Assembly (NCBI RefSeq): GCF_000426385.1
Contig: NZ_AUFG01000030.1
Span: 1-46,860, forward strand
DNA length: 46,860 nucleotides
Source of the DNA: Arsenicicoccus bolidensis DSM 15745
GTDB taxonomy: Bacteria; Actinomycetota; Actinomycetes; Actinomycetales; Dermatophilaceae
Reading direction: 5' to 3'
Part shown: one piece after another, positions 1 through 8,252 of the stretch
Layout: every line of letters starts with the position of its first letter
Numbering within the stretch: the first letter of the stretch is position 1
The notes under the pieces: generated by a model
Seen by the model: only the letters and a program-made list of their open reading frames with translations
Database searches by the model: none
What the model was told of the DNA's origin: nothing
Position numbers and translations under genes: made by a program

Positions 1-39
1 TCGGGGCCTGTGGGGCGCTCGTTGCGCTATCCCTTGGGG

Positions 40-1242
40 ATGAGCAGGAAGCGAGATGTGGTCGTGCAGCTGTTGGACAACGCGTTGAGGATCGAGGTCG
101 AGCACGGCACGAAGGCGGCGTTCCCGGAAGGGTTCGCCGCTTTCGTGCGCGCTCACGGCCTGTCTCGGGCCACGGCCTACCGGCACCGAGAACGCGTCAA
201 GCGCGAGGGTCGCTGGCAGGCCAGGTCCCGAGCGCCCAGGACCAGACCGAACGCCACCGCCCAGCCGGTCCACGATCGGGTGATCGCGTTGCGCAAGGAG
301 CTGAGCCCGGACAACGGCGCCGACCCGATCCGGGCCGCGCTGCTGACCGAAGCGACCGAGCAGGACTGGGCTTCGCGGGGCCTGGTGGTGCCGGCCCGGT
401 CGACGATCAACGCGATCTTGGACCGGGCCGGGCTGGTCACCAAGGAGCCCCGCAAACGGCCCAGGTCCTCCTACCGGCGGTTCGTGTACGCCCGGCCGCG
501 GGACTGCTACCAGATCGACGGGACCACCATCACCGGGCTCCCGCTGGGGCGGGTGTGCGTGATCGAGGTCCTGGACGACTGCACCCGCACCCTGGTCGCC
601 ACCCGCGCCTGCTGGGCCGAGACCACCGCCGACGCGATCGCCGCGGTCAACACCGCGATAGCCGACTACGGCGCGCCGGCGATCGTGCTCTCGGACAACG
701 GGACCGCGTTCGCCACCATCGGCCGACGCGGCGGCACCCAACGGTCCCGGTTCGCTCAGAACCTCGACCGGCACGGCGTGCGGCTGATCCACTCCAGCCC
801 CTACCACCCCCAGACCTGCGGGAAGGTCGAACGCCACCACCAGACCTTCACCAAGTGGCTCACCGCCAGCGGACACCAACCCGAGACGATGGAACAGATG
901 CAAGCCGTCTGCGACGAGTACCAGGCCCGGTACAACACGCGACGCTGGCACTCCGCGATCCGCGCCACCCCCGCCGCCGCCTGGGCCGCCGCCCCGTCCC
1001 TCGGCGGCCCGGCCAGCCTGCCCGCCCAGGCCGACGCCAGCATCTACGCCGTCCGCGTCGACCAGAGCGGCCGGGTCTGGATGCACGGCACCAGCATCAC
1101 CCTCGGCCGGGCCCGCACCGGACAGACGATGACCGTCGTGATCGACGGGCTGCACGCCAACGTCCACGACCACGACGGTCACCACCTAGGCCACCTCACC
1201 CTCGACCGAGACCGACGCAACCAAGGCCAGCTGATCGCCTAA
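40..1242 (+). CDS. IS481-family DDE transposase
   Basis: DDE-type integrase/transposase that would move the insertion sequence by cut or copy at its ends. The N-terminal part (about 1-100) is a helix-turn-helix region with a basic stretch; the central rve domain carries the catalytic acids in QIDGT, LSDNGTAF and the Glu of GKVERHH. The C-terminus has the HSAIRATPAAAW segment usual in IS481 proteins. I take the ATG at 40 (protein starts MSRKRDVV, about 400 residues) because it matches the usual start of these proteins and follows a GGGG stretch; a GTG at 10 is also in frame. The reading frame is intact with all three catalytic residues, so the element may be active. No partner ORF is needed in this family. 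Confidence 0.88.
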   Translation: MSRKRDVVVQLLDNALRIEVEHGTKAAFPEGFAAFVRAHGLSRATAYRHRERVKREGRWQARSRAPRTRPNATAQPVHDRVIALRKELSPDNGADPIRAALLTEATEQDWASRGLVVPARSTINAILDRAGLVTKEPRKRPRSSYRRFVYARPRDCYQIDGTTITGLPLGRVCVIEVLDDCTRTLVATRACWAETTADAIAAVNTAIADYGAPAIVLSDNGTAFATIGRRGGTQRSRFAQNLDRHGVRLIHSSPYHPQTCGKVERHHQTFTKWLTASGHQPETMEQMQAVCDEYQARYNTRRWHSAIRATPAAAWAAAPSLGGPASLPAQADASIYAVRVDQSGRVWMHGTSITLGRARTGQTMTVVIDGLHANVHDHDGHHLGHLTLDRDRRNQGQLIA

Positions 1243-1244
1243 CC

Positions 1245-1289
1245 TGTCTCACATCTATCGAGACATCGCGTCCCACATGTACCGAGACA
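1245..1289 (+). repeat. Repeated transposase-binding motif at IS right end
   Basis: Two similar copies of a motif ending in CGAGACA occur 24 nt apart (GAGACA at 1260-1265 and 1284-1289); the first also forms an inverted repeat with TGTCTC at 1245-1250. Such doubled sites are typical of the subterminal region bound by IS481-type transposases. Function is inferred from position only. Confidence 0.5.
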
Positions 1290-1368
1290 CGACATCCAAG
1301 AAAGTTGGACGAAACCCTCACGATCTGGGGATCTGGGGATGTGGGTGGGTGCGTGGGACGTGGGGAGG

Positions 1369-2472
1369 TCAGAGGAGGCGGGTCATCCAGCCGTGGGTGT
1401 CCTCGGCCCGGCCGTACTGGATGTCGAGGAGCTGGTTGCGGATCGACAGGGCGATCTTGTCGTCGGTGGCCTCGGTGCGGTGGTTGACCGAGCCGCCCTC
1501 CCAACGCAGCTCGCCGACAGGGGTGATGACGGCGGCCGTGCCGCAGGCGAAGACCTCGGCCAGCTCGCCGGACGCGGCGGCGTCCTTCCACTCCTGGATC
1601 GGGATGCGGCGCTCCTCGGGCGTGAGGCCCAGCTCACCGGCGATCTGCAGGATGGAGCTGCGCGTGACGCCCTCGAGGATCGAGCCGGTGAGCTCGGGGG
1701 TCACGAGGCGCCCGTCCTTGTAGACGAGGAAGAGGTTCATGCCACCCAGCTCCTCGATGTGCTCGTGCGTCGCCGAGTCGAGGAACACCGCCTGGTCGCA
1801 GCCGTTCTCGATGCCCTCGAGCTGGCCGGCGAGGCTGGAGGCGTAGTTGCCGCCGCACTTGGCGGCGCCGGTGCCGCCGGCGCCCGCGCGGGCGTAGTCG
1901 GTGGAGATCCACAGCGTGACGGGCTCCAGCCCGCCGGAGAAGTACGCACCGGCCGGGGAGGCGATCACGGCATACGTGACCTCCTTGGCCGGCCGCACGC
2001 CGAGGAAGGCCTCGGAGGCGAACATGAACGGCCGCAGGTAGAGCGAGGTCTCCCCGGCGCCGGCCGCGGGGACCCACGCGTCGTCGACGGCCACGAGGGC
2101 CTTGATCGACTCGAGGAAGTCCTCGGTGGGGAGCTCGGGCAGGGCGAGCCGGCGGGCACTGCGCTGCATGCGGGCGGCGTTGGCCTCCGGGCGGAAGCAC
2201 CAGACCGAGCCGTCGGCGTGACGGAACGCCTTGAGCCCCTCGAACACCTCCTGCGCGTAGTGCAGGACGGCGGCGGCGGGGTCCAGCTGGAAGGGGCCGT
2301 AGGGGCGGATCGCGTCGCCGTGCCACCCGGCGTCGGCGGTCCACGTGGCGACGGCCATGTGGTCGGTGAAGGTCTTGCCGAAGCCGGGGTTGGCGAGGAT
2401 CTGCTCGCGCTCGGCGTCGGGCACCGGGGTGGTGGTGCGCTCCAGCGGGAAGGACAGGGACGGCGTCGTCAT
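1369..2472 (-). CDS. ilvE: Branched-chain amino-acid aminotransferase
   Basis: PLP-dependent class IV aminotransferase, 367 residues, catalysing the last step of leucine, isoleucine and valine synthesis: transfer of the amino group from glutamate to the branched-chain 2-oxo acids. The PLP lysine is K205 in GAAKCGGNY; the N-terminal substrate loop YAQEVFEGLKAF (about 72-83) and the LEGVTRSS motif are also present. Length matches the family. The ATG at 2472 is chosen because AAGGAG lies 7-8 nt upstream; the open frame extends further but without support. It lies downstream of leuB on the same strand with a 126-nt gap that holds a stop-anchored repeat. The IS481 element lies just beyond its 3' end. 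The protein is intact. Confidence 0.97.
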   Translation of the reverse strand: MTTPSLSFPLERTTTPVPDAEREQILANPGFGKTFTDHMAVATWTADAGWHGDAIRPYGPFQLDPAAAVLHYAQEVFEGLKAFRHADGSVWCFRPEANAARMQRSARRLALPELPTEDFLESIKALVAVDDAWVPAAGAGETSLYLRPFMFASEAFLGVRPAKEVTYAVIASPAGAYFSGGLEPVTLWISTDYARAGAGGTGAAKCGGNYASSLAGQLEGIENGCDQAVFLDSATHEHIEELGGMNLFLVYKDGRLVTPELTGSILEGVTRSSILQIAGELGLTPEERRIPIQEWKDAAASGELAEVFACGTAAVITPVGELRWEGGSVNHRTEATDDKIALSIRNQLLDIQYGRAEDTHGWMTRLL

Positions 2473-2529
2473 GGGGTGCTCCTTGTCGCACGGGGTTTCG
2501 CCTCGAAGGCTACCGCGCCCTCCGGGGCC

Positions 2530-2601
2530 GGGATCGACCGCGGTTCGACACATCGGCCTGGCGTGCGAACCTGGGCGGACGTGACGACCTGAGGTAGGTC
2601 A
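2530..2601 (-). repeat. Stop-anchored structured repeat, copy A (leuB)
   Basis: Read on the minus strand, the repeat starts with the TGA stop of leuB: TGACCTACCTCAGGT, then a spacer, TCACGTC, and the core TTCGCACGCCAGG, then GATGTG. The same ungapped layout is found after the AadA-like gene (21704), ilvC (22132) and gatB (41367). The arms TCACGTCCGCC and GGCCGATGTG pair with one mismatch and one wobble across the core. Copy A and the ilvC copy also share a GTGTCGAACC stretch further downstream. Terminator or mRNA 3'-end stabiliser is possible; no U-tract follows. Confidence 0.85.
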
Positions 2602-3681
2602 GAGGCGGGCGGCGATGGCCTCGCCGACCTCCTGGGTGGACCGAGGGGTGGAGCGCTGGGCGGAGCCACGCTCCGTGAGGTCCGCCAGCACCGCGGCCTC
2701 GACGCGCTCGGCGGCCGGGACCAGGCCCACGTGCCGCAGCAGCAGCGCGACCGAGAGGATCGCGGCGGTGGGGTCGGCCTTGCCCTGGCCGGCGATGTCG
2801 GGCGCCGAGCCGTGCACGGGCTCGAACATCGAGGGGTTGGTGCGGGAGGGGTCGATGTTGCCGCTGGCCGCGAGCCCGATCCCGCCGGACACCGCCGCCG
2901 CGAGGTCGGTCAGGATGTCGCCGAAGAGGTTGTCCGTCACGATGACGTCGAAGCGCGCGGGGTCGGTGGTCAGGAAGATCGTGGCCGCGTCGACGTGCAG
3001 GTAGTCCACCGACACCTCGGGGAACTCCGGCGCCACCGCCTCGACGGTCCGGCGCCACAGGTGACCGGCGTGGACGAGCACGTTGTGCTTGTGCACGAGC
3101 GTGAGCTTCTTGCGGGGGCGGGCCTGCGCCCGGGCGAAGGCGTCGCGCACGACCCGCTCCACGCCGAAGGCCGTGTTGACGCTGACCTCGGTGGCGATCT
3201 CGTGCGGCGTGCCGACGCGCAGGGCGCCGCCGTTGCCGACGTACGGCCCCTCGGTCCCCTCGCGCACCACGACGAAGTCGAAACCGTCAGGAGCCACGCG
3301 GGCCAGGTCGAGCGGGCTCTGCGCCCCGGGATAGAGCGTCGAGGGTCGCAGGTTGACGCAGTGGTCCAGGGCGAAGCGCAGCGGCAGCAGCACGCCTCGC
3401 TCGAGCACGCCGGACGGCACGCTGGGGTCACCGATGGCGCCGAGCAGGATCGCGTCGTGGCCGCGCAGCGCGTCCAGGTCGGCGTCGGTGAGCGTCTCGC
3501 CGGTCGCGTGCCAGCGCTTCGCCCCCAGGTCGTAGTCGGTCGTGCGCACCTCGACCCCGTCGGCCTCGGTCACGGCCCGCAGCACGCGCAGTCCCTCGGC
3601 GACGACCTCGGGGCCGATGCCGTCACCCCCGACGACGGCGAGGTCGAGGCTGGTGGGCGCGGTCGCGGGCTGGCTCGTCAT
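2599..3681 (-). CDS. leuB: 3-isopropylmalate dehydrogenase
   Basis: NAD-dependent oxidative decarboxylation of 3-isopropylmalate to 2-oxoisocaproate in leucine synthesis. The 360-residue protein begins with the Rossmann-like [10 protein letters not shown] segment (about 18-27) and carries the substrate and Mg-binding region [15 protein letters not shown] and the late [15 protein letters not shown] motif. Length is usual for the actinobacterial type. The ATG at 3681 has no convincing ribosome-binding site; a -10-like TAGCCT lies at 3694-3689, so transcription could start at or next to the ATG (leaderless). The stop codon TGA is the first triplet of a dispersed repeat. ilvE follows on the same strand. 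Confidence 0.97.
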   Translation of the reverse strand: MTSQPATAPTSLDLAVVGGDGIGPEVVAEGLRVLRAVTEADGVEVRTTDYDLGAKRWHATGETLTDADLDALRGHDAILLGAIGDPSVPSGVLERGVLLPLRFALDHCVNLRPSTLYPGAQSPLDLARVAPDGFDFVVVREGTEGPYVGNGGALRVGTPHEIATEVSVNTAFGVERVVRDAFARAQARPRKKLTLVHKHNVLVHAGHLWRRTVEAVAPEFPEVSVDYLHVDAATIFLTTDPARFDVIVTDNLFGDILTDLAAAVSGGIGLAASGNIDPSRTNPSMFEPVHGSAPDIAGQGKADPTAAILSVALLLRHVGLVPAAERVEAAVLADLTERGSAQRSTPRSTQEVGEAIAARL

Positions 3682-3688
3682 ACGCCCG

Positions 3689-3740
3689 AGGCTAGGGATC
3701 CATCTCAGCCCGCAAAACGTCGTCTCACGATCTGACGACG
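3689..3740 (-). promoter_or_regulatory. Candidate leuB promoter with upstream inverted repeat
   Basis: On the minus strand a TANNNT box, TAGCCT, lies at 3694-3689, ending 7 nt before the leuB ATG, with a weak TTTGCG-like -35 about 16 nt upstream. Just upstream of that, CGTCGTC (3718-3724) and GACGACG (3734-3740) form a perfect 7-bp inverted repeat around TCACGATCT. An operator for an IclR-type leucine regulator (LtbR/NdgR, known to act on leu genes in actinobacteria) is a reasonable guess, but I cannot match a consensus. Confidence 0.35.
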
Positions 3741-3771
3741 GGCGACGGGGCGCGGGCCACCGTGGCGGTCG

Positions 3772-5694
3772 TCAGCGCGCGACCTCGCGGTGGGTCGGGT
3801 CGACCCGGCGGGTCCACCCGCGCGCGTCCAGGTGCTCCAGCAGGGGTATGACGACCCGACGCGTCGTGCCGAGGGCCTGTCGCGCGGCGCTGGTGGTGAA
3901 CGGCTGCTCCAGGGCCGACAGCTCGCGCATCGCGAGGGCGGGTCCGCGGGGCAGCAGGACGATGTCGTCGACCAGCCGCACGAGGCGACCCGCGGCCTCC
4001 GCGGCGGCGAGCTCGCGAGCGCCGAGACCCCACAGGTCGAGCTGGCCGCGCTCCGGTGCGGCGAAGGGGTTGGCGGCGAGCTGCTGCTCGAGCGCCTGCA
4101 GCCCCGCCTCGGCGGCACCCAGGCTGGGGCGCACCCCGGGCCGGGAGACCTTGCCCTGCCCGACCTCCAGGCCGGCGTCGCGGGCGACGGGGGTCACCGT
4201 GGCCACGTCGGGCATCCCGGCGATGCGGCGCGCCTCCTCGAGGCGGAGCCAGGGATCCATGGGGACGTCCTGGATGCGCCGGTCCACGGCCATGAGCAGC
4301 TCGGACCGCCACTGCTGCCAGGCGGACTCGGCGACGAGCCACTCCCCGACGTGGCGCACGCCGGGGACGTCCGCGAGCAGGTCCTGGGGCCGGACGCCGA
4401 GGACGGCGAGGTCGCGCGGGCGCATGGCCCCGCGACGCTCCACCTCGCGGGCGACGTCGACCCTCGTCGGCCCCAGAGGACTCTGGGACCTCTGGGAGCC
4501 CTCTGATCCCAGGGAGCTCTGTGGTCCCAGGGAGCTCTGTGAGCCCAGCGAGCCCTGGCCGCCCGACGACCCCGCGCCGGCCGACGAGGTCGCCGGGTCC
4601 AGCATGTCGGAGGACGCCACCTCGGCGAGCGCGCCCGCGCGCCGGGCCGCGGCGCCCCGGCGCTGCAGCTCGGGCGGGTCGACGTCGAGGACGGTGGCGC
4701 CGGCCAGCACGGCCCGTCGCCCCGGGTCGCGCAGGATGAACCGGTCGCCTGCCTGCAGCGGGAGCGGCTCCGGGGTCCGCAGCCGGACGAACTGCTCGCC
4801 GAGGGGCCGGACCCGCGCCGTCCAGGAGCCCGAGCCGATGTGGACGGTCAGCTCGCCCGGCAGGTCGGCGGCCACGCAGCCGTGCAGGGCCGCATCGACC
4901 TCGCGGGTCCAGTGCCAGGCGTGGGGCGTCACGAGCACGTCGCCGCGGCCCACCTCGTCGGCCGGGGTGGAGCGCAGGTTGACCGCGACCCGGGCCCGCG
5001 CAGGGACGGCGTCGTAGTCCTGCCCGAGCGACTGCAGACCGCGCACCCGCACGGGGCGACGGCCGAGCTCGAGGGCGTCACCGACGCACAACGACCCCTC
5101 GCCCAGCGTGCCGGTGACCACCGTCCCCGCGCCGGGGATCGTGAACGACCGATCGATCCACAGCCGCACCCGGGCGCCGTGGTCGGGCTCGGGCAACCGC
5201 GCCACGAGTCGCCGCAGGGCGGAACGGAGCTCGTCGATGCCCTCGCCGGTCTCGGCGGACACCGCCAGCGCCTCGCACTCCCCCAGGCTGGACCGGGCCA
5301 CGCGCTCGCGCGCCTGCGCGAGGGCCGGGGCGGGGTCGGCAAGATCGCTGCGGGTCACCACGAGGACCCCGTGGCGCAGCCCGAGGGCATCGACCGCCTC
5401 GAGGTGCTCCTCGCTCTGCTCGCGCCAGCCCTCGTCGGCCGCGACGACGACGAGCACGGCGGGAGCCGGTCCGAGGCCGGCGAGCATGTTGCCGATGAAG
5501 CGCTCGTGCCCGGGCACGTCGACGAACGCGACGCGCTCCCCCGAGTCGAGCGCCGTCCAGGCGAATCCGAGGTCGATCGTCATGCCCCGGCGTCGCTCCT
5601 CGGCCCAGCGGTCGGGCTCCATGCCCGTGAGGCGCCGCACGAGCCGGGACTTGCCGTGGTCGACGTGGCCGGCGGTGGCGACGATGTGCATCAT
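3772..5694 (-). CDS. selB: Selenocysteine-specific elongation factor SelB
   Basis: GTPase that brings selenocysteyl-tRNA to the ribosome at UGA codons followed by a SECIS hairpin. In 640 residues I see G1 GHVDHGKS (9-16), G3 DVPGHE (59-64) and a G4-like TRSD (114-117), then the EF-Tu-like beta-barrel domains to about 345, and C-terminal winged-helix domains that read the SECIS RNA. Between them, residues about 366-410 form a Ser/Gly-rich linker made of six-residue repeats (SSLGPQ, SSLGSE), which is unusual. The ATG at 5694 is chosen because it starts the GTPase domain and overlaps the selA stop as ATGA, showing translational coupling. The C-terminus is intact and ends 90 nt before leuB starts. 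Confidence 0.95.
   Translation of the reverse strand: MMHIVATAGHVDHGKSRLVRRLTGMEPDRWAEERRRGMTIDLGFAWTALDSGERVAFVDVPGHERFIGNMLAGLGPAPAVLVVVAADEGWREQSEEHLEAVDALGLRHGVLVVTRSDLADPAPALAQARERVARSSLGECEALAVSAETGEGIDELRSALRRLVARLPEPDHGARVRLWIDRSFTIPGAGTVVTGTLGEGSLCVGDALELGRRPVRVRGLQSLGQDYDAVPARARVAVNLRSTPADEVGRGDVLVTPHAWHWTREVDAALHGCVAADLPGELTVHIGSGSWTARVRPLGEQFVRLRTPEPLPLQAGDRFILRDPGRRAVLAGATVLDVDPPELQRRGAAARRAGALAEVASSDMLDPATSSAGAGSSGGQGSLGSQSSLGPQSSLGSEGSQRSQSPLGPTRVDVAREVERRGAMRPRDLAVLGVRPQDLLADVPGVRHVGEWLVAESAWQQWRSELLMAVDRRIQDVPMDPWLRLEEARRIAGMPDVATVTPVARDAGLEVGQGKVSRPGVRPSLGAAEAGLQALEQQLAANPFAAPERGQLDLWGLGARELAAAEAAGRLVRLVDDIVLLPRGPALAMRELSALEQPFTTSAARQALGTTRRVVIPLLEHLDARGWTRRVDPTHREVAR
4505..4558. 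repeat. 18-bp tandem repeat coding the SelB linker
   Basis: Three 18-bp units (4505-4522, 4523-4540, 4541-4558) repeat the sequence around CCCAGGGAGCTCTG; the first two differ by one or two bases and the third is more diverged. Similar but weaker copies lie just to the left. As 18 is a multiple of three, the repeat adds six residues per unit in SelB without breaking the frame. Confidence 0.85.
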
Positions 5695-7016
5695 GCGCCG
5701 CTCGCCCCCTCGGGCTCGGCCAGCTGCTCCCGCACCGCGAGCACCGCCTCCACCACGTCGTCGAGCCGGGCCTGCGGCAGGCAGCGCACGTCGAGCAGCG
5801 TGCGTCCGCCCTCGACCCGCGCGACCACGGCGGGTGAGCCGAGGCGCAGGCGCTCGGCATACAGCTCGGGCAGGGCCACCGCCCACCCGGGCAGGTCCAG
5901 CCCGGGTGCCGATCCCCCGCCGACCCGCCCCACGGAGGGGACGACCTCAGCTCCCAGGCGACGGCCGAGCCCCTCCGCTCGGTCGCGGAGCACGTCGGAC
6001 GACGCGTGGACGGCCTCGTGGGTGGGGTTCGTCGCCGAGCCGAGGGTGGCGGCCAGCGCGGCCAGGGTGAGCTTGTCGGCCCGGAAGGCGCGCTGCAGCG
6101 GGTGGCGACGGACGCGTTCGACGACGTCTGCCGCCCCGAGGACGATGCCGGCCTGGGGGCCGCCGAGGAGCTTGTCGCCGCTGCAGGTCACCAGGGTGGC
6201 GCCGGCAGCGAGGGTGGTGGCGGCGTCGGGCTCGCCGGGCAGCACGGGGTCGGGCCGCAGGAGGCCGCTGCCGATGTCCACCACGAGCGGCAGCTCCCGC
6301 TCGCGGGACAGCCCGGCGAGCTCGGCCACCGTGGCCTCGCTGGTGAAGCCCTCGACCCGGAAGTTGCTGGGGTGCACCTTGAGGATCGCCGCCGTCCGCT
6401 CCGTCACCGCGTCGGCGTAGTCCGCGAGCCGCGTGCGGTTGGTGGTCCCCACCTCCCGCAGGCGCACGCCGGTCGACTCGATCAGGTCGGGCAGCCGGAA
6501 GCCGTCACCGATCTCGACCATCTCGCCCCGGCTGACGAGCACCTCGCGGCCCTGGGCGAGGGAGGTGAGCACGAGGCTCAGGGCGGCGGCGCCGTTGTTG
6601 ACCACCAAGGCACCACCTGCGGCGGGCACCGCTCGGGCGAGGGCCTCCAGGGCGCGCCGGCCACGTCGGGCCCGCACCCCGGTCGCGAGGTCGAGCTCGA
6701 CATCCGTGCACCCGGCGGAGGCGACGAGCGCCTCCACCGCCGCGGGGGTCAGCTGGGCCCGGCCGAGGTTGGTGTGCAGGACGACCCCGGTCGCGTTGAG
6801 GACCTCGGTATGCCGGCCGCGTCGCCGCAGCTCGTCGGCGACCGACGTCACGAGGAGCTCCGGCGGGAGGTCACCGCGTCGCACCTGCTCCTGACCCTCG
6901 CGGACCGCCTCGCGGACGCGATCCCGCCCGACGGTGGACTCCAGGTCGGCGAGGAGCGGATCGGCCAGCACCGCATCGGTCCTCGGAACCCGTCGGCGCG
7001 GGTCGGTGGTCGACAT
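5691..7016 (-). CDS. selA: L-seryl-tRNA(Sec) selenium transferase
   Basis: PLP enzyme that converts seryl-tRNA-Sec to selenocysteyl-tRNA-Sec using selenophosphate. The 441-residue protein has the N-terminal helical tRNA-binding part, NATGVVLHTNLGRA (about 74-87), the EMVEIGDGFRLPDL segment and the PLP lysine K282 in CSGDKLLGGPQAG. Length is close to the usual 460. The ATG at 7016 gives the expected N-terminus. It is first in a selA-selB operon, overlapping selB by ATGA, and is divergent from the lipoprotein gene at 7242; a promoter is expected in the 225-nt gap, where I see no clear boxes. All key residues are present. Confidence 0.97.
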   Translation of the reverse strand: MSTTDPRRRVPRTDAVLADPLLADLESTVGRDRVREAVREGQEQVRRGDLPPELLVTSVADELRRRGRHTEVLNATGVVLHTNLGRAQLTPAAVEALVASAGCTDVELDLATGVRARRGRRALEALARAVPAAGGALVVNNGAAALSLVLTSLAQGREVLVSRGEMVEIGDGFRLPDLIESTGVRLREVGTTNRTRLADYADAVTERTAAILKVHPSNFRVEGFTSEATVAELAGLSRERELPLVVDIGSGLLRPDPVLPGEPDAATTLAAGATLVTCSGDKLLGGPQAGIVLGAADVVERVRRHPLQRAFRADKLTLAALAATLGSATNPTHEAVHASSDVLRDRAEGLGRRLGAEVVPSVGRVGGGSAPGLDLPGWAVALPELYAERLRLGSPAVVARVEGGRTLLDVRCLPQARLDDVVEAVLAVREQLAEPEGASGA

Positions 7017-7241
7017 GGCTCGACCCTATGCCGCCCGCGCCTCCGGGTGGAATGCCGCTGGTGCCCCTCGGCGGAGGTGCTGGTGGCGACCAGCACGGTC
7101 CGGGCAGCCCCGGGCAGCTCGGTGCGGGGACGCCGACGACGGCCCGCCCGAACGGGTGATGGTCCGCCATATGGTGACGCTTGACTACTCTCCGCAATCA
7201 GAATTGACCGGGTCAGCAGGTCCGACAGCCCGGAGGGACGG

Positions 7242-8174
7242 ATGGTCACGCGCACGTCACCCTCGTCCCAGCGCGGCGCCGCGCCCCGCCCGATCACCGC
7301 CGCGCTCCGCCCCCTCTCCTCGCGCGCTGACGCACGGCTCGTCACCCCCGTCGTGGCACTGCTGCTCTGCGCCGCGACGGTCGCCGGCTGCTCGTCGTCC
7401 GCCGGTCCGGCCACCTCGACCGGCGACACGCCCGCTACCGCCTCCGTCGTGCCTGCTCAGGCGGCCCGCGCCCCCGCCGGCCGCCAGCCCACCAGGGTGT
7501 CCCCGAGCGCCACGATCACGGCCCCCGCCGCTCCTCGGCCGCCGACCCTCCCGCGGCCGACCCCTCTGCACTCACCGCCCCGGCCGCCCGCGCTGCTGCC
7601 GGCCATCCCCGCCATCCCGGCCCGCCCAGCCGTGGCGGGATGGTCCTGCGACCAGGTCGTCCGCGCCGTCAACGGCACGGCCGCCCGGTGCGCCGACGCC
7701 GGCGACCCGTCGCTGCGGGCCCAGACCGTGGGCGACGGCGAGTCGACCGTCGGCCTGACGGACGAGCAGCAGGTCGTCCACGTGCAGCGGGGCCTGAGCA
7801 GCACCGACACCTACCTCGTCGCGATGCACGAGCGCGGCCACCAGGAGCTGCGTCAGCGGTGCGACACCTGGGCCTGCGGCGACGCGCTGGCCCGGGCGAC
7901 CGGGGGCAGCCGAGGCGCGTGGAGCTCCGGGCCCTACTTCGCCCGCGTCGTCGAGGCCGGAGCCTCCGCCTGGGCTCGCTGCCACGGCGGCGACAACCCG
8001 CGCTACGGCTACCGGCTCAGCTGCGAGGACCTCGAGGCCGCCTTCGCGGCAGAGGCGCGAGCCCGGGAGGACCACCGTCGCGAGCAGGCCGAGTACGACG
8101 CCGCCTGGGCCCGCTACCGCGAGGCGTACGAGCAGTACCGACGTGACTATGACACCTACGCGGCACAGCCGTGA
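7242..8174 (+). CDS. Secreted lipoprotein with HExxH motif, putative metallopeptidase
   Basis: I do not recognise the family with certainty. The 310-residue protein has an N-terminal signal with a lipobox ending VAGC (Cys50), then a Pro/Ala/Thr-rich linker (about 55-130) and a compact C-terminal domain with six cysteines (136, 150, 207, 212, 247, 261), which suggests three disulfides. Residues 196-200 read HERGH, a zinc-peptidase HExxH motif, and Glu238 in VVEAGASAW, about 40 residues on, could be the third ligand as in gluzincins. The tail is Tyr/Arg/Glu-rich and probably helical. The ATG is preceded by GGAGGG. It is divergent from selA and has no evident link with selenium. The peptidase role is inference from the motif. 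Confidence 0.7.
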   Translation: MVTRTSPSSQRGAAPRPITAALRPLSSRADARLVTPVVALLLCAATVAGCSSSAGPATSTGDTPATASVVPAQAARAPAGRQPTRVSPSATITAPAAPRPPTLPRPTPLHSPPRPPALLPAIPAIPARPAVAGWSCDQVVRAVNGTAARCADAGDPSLRAQTVGDGESTVGLTDEQQVVHVQRGLSSTDTYLVAMHERGHQELRQRCDTWACGDALARATGGSRGAWSSGPYFARVVEAGASAWARCHGGDNPRYGYRLSCEDLEAAFAAEARAREDHRREQAEYDAAWARYREAYEQYRRDYDTYAAQP

Positions 8175-8218
8175 CCTGAACGCACGTAGACCATTGCATG
8201 ACATTCCGTCACCAATAC

Positions 8219-8236
8219 TCACTCTTAGTGATTTTT
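8219..8236 (+). terminator. Short hairpin with T-run after the lipoprotein gene
   Basis: TCACT and AGTGA (8219-8223, 8227-8231) pair around CTT and are followed by five T residues, 45 nt after the lipoprotein stop. The stem is only 5 bp, so it would be a weak intrinsic terminator; it also overlaps the promoter zone of the next gene. Confidence 0.3.
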
Positions 8237-8252
8237 GGGGCATAGTGGCGGC

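Larger units (their letters stand above)
1..1290 (+). mobile_element. IS481-family insertion sequence, right part
   Basis: The window opens inside an insertion sequence: the transposase gene fills 40-1242 and is followed by short repeats typical of a transposase-bound end. After the stop codon, TGTCTC (1245-1250) faces GAGACA (1260-1265), and a second similar motif with GAGACA at 1284-1289 lies 24 nt further on, in the same orientation. I place the outer edge near 1290, but the exact tip cannot be fixed because the left end and the target duplication lie outside the window. The ilvE stop codon is only about 80 nt away, so the element sits directly behind a housekeeping gene. Confidence 0.7.

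Noticed and set aside
1332-1371. Fifth stop-anchored repeat after ilvE
   Set aside because: Only TGACCT and a few later bases match; the core TTCGCACGCCAGG is absent.
1339-2592. Long plus-strand ORF over ilvE, and similar ones over leuB, ilvC, ilvB and gatB
   Set aside because: High-GC shadow frames with biased composition, no recognisable motifs and no ribosome-binding sites.
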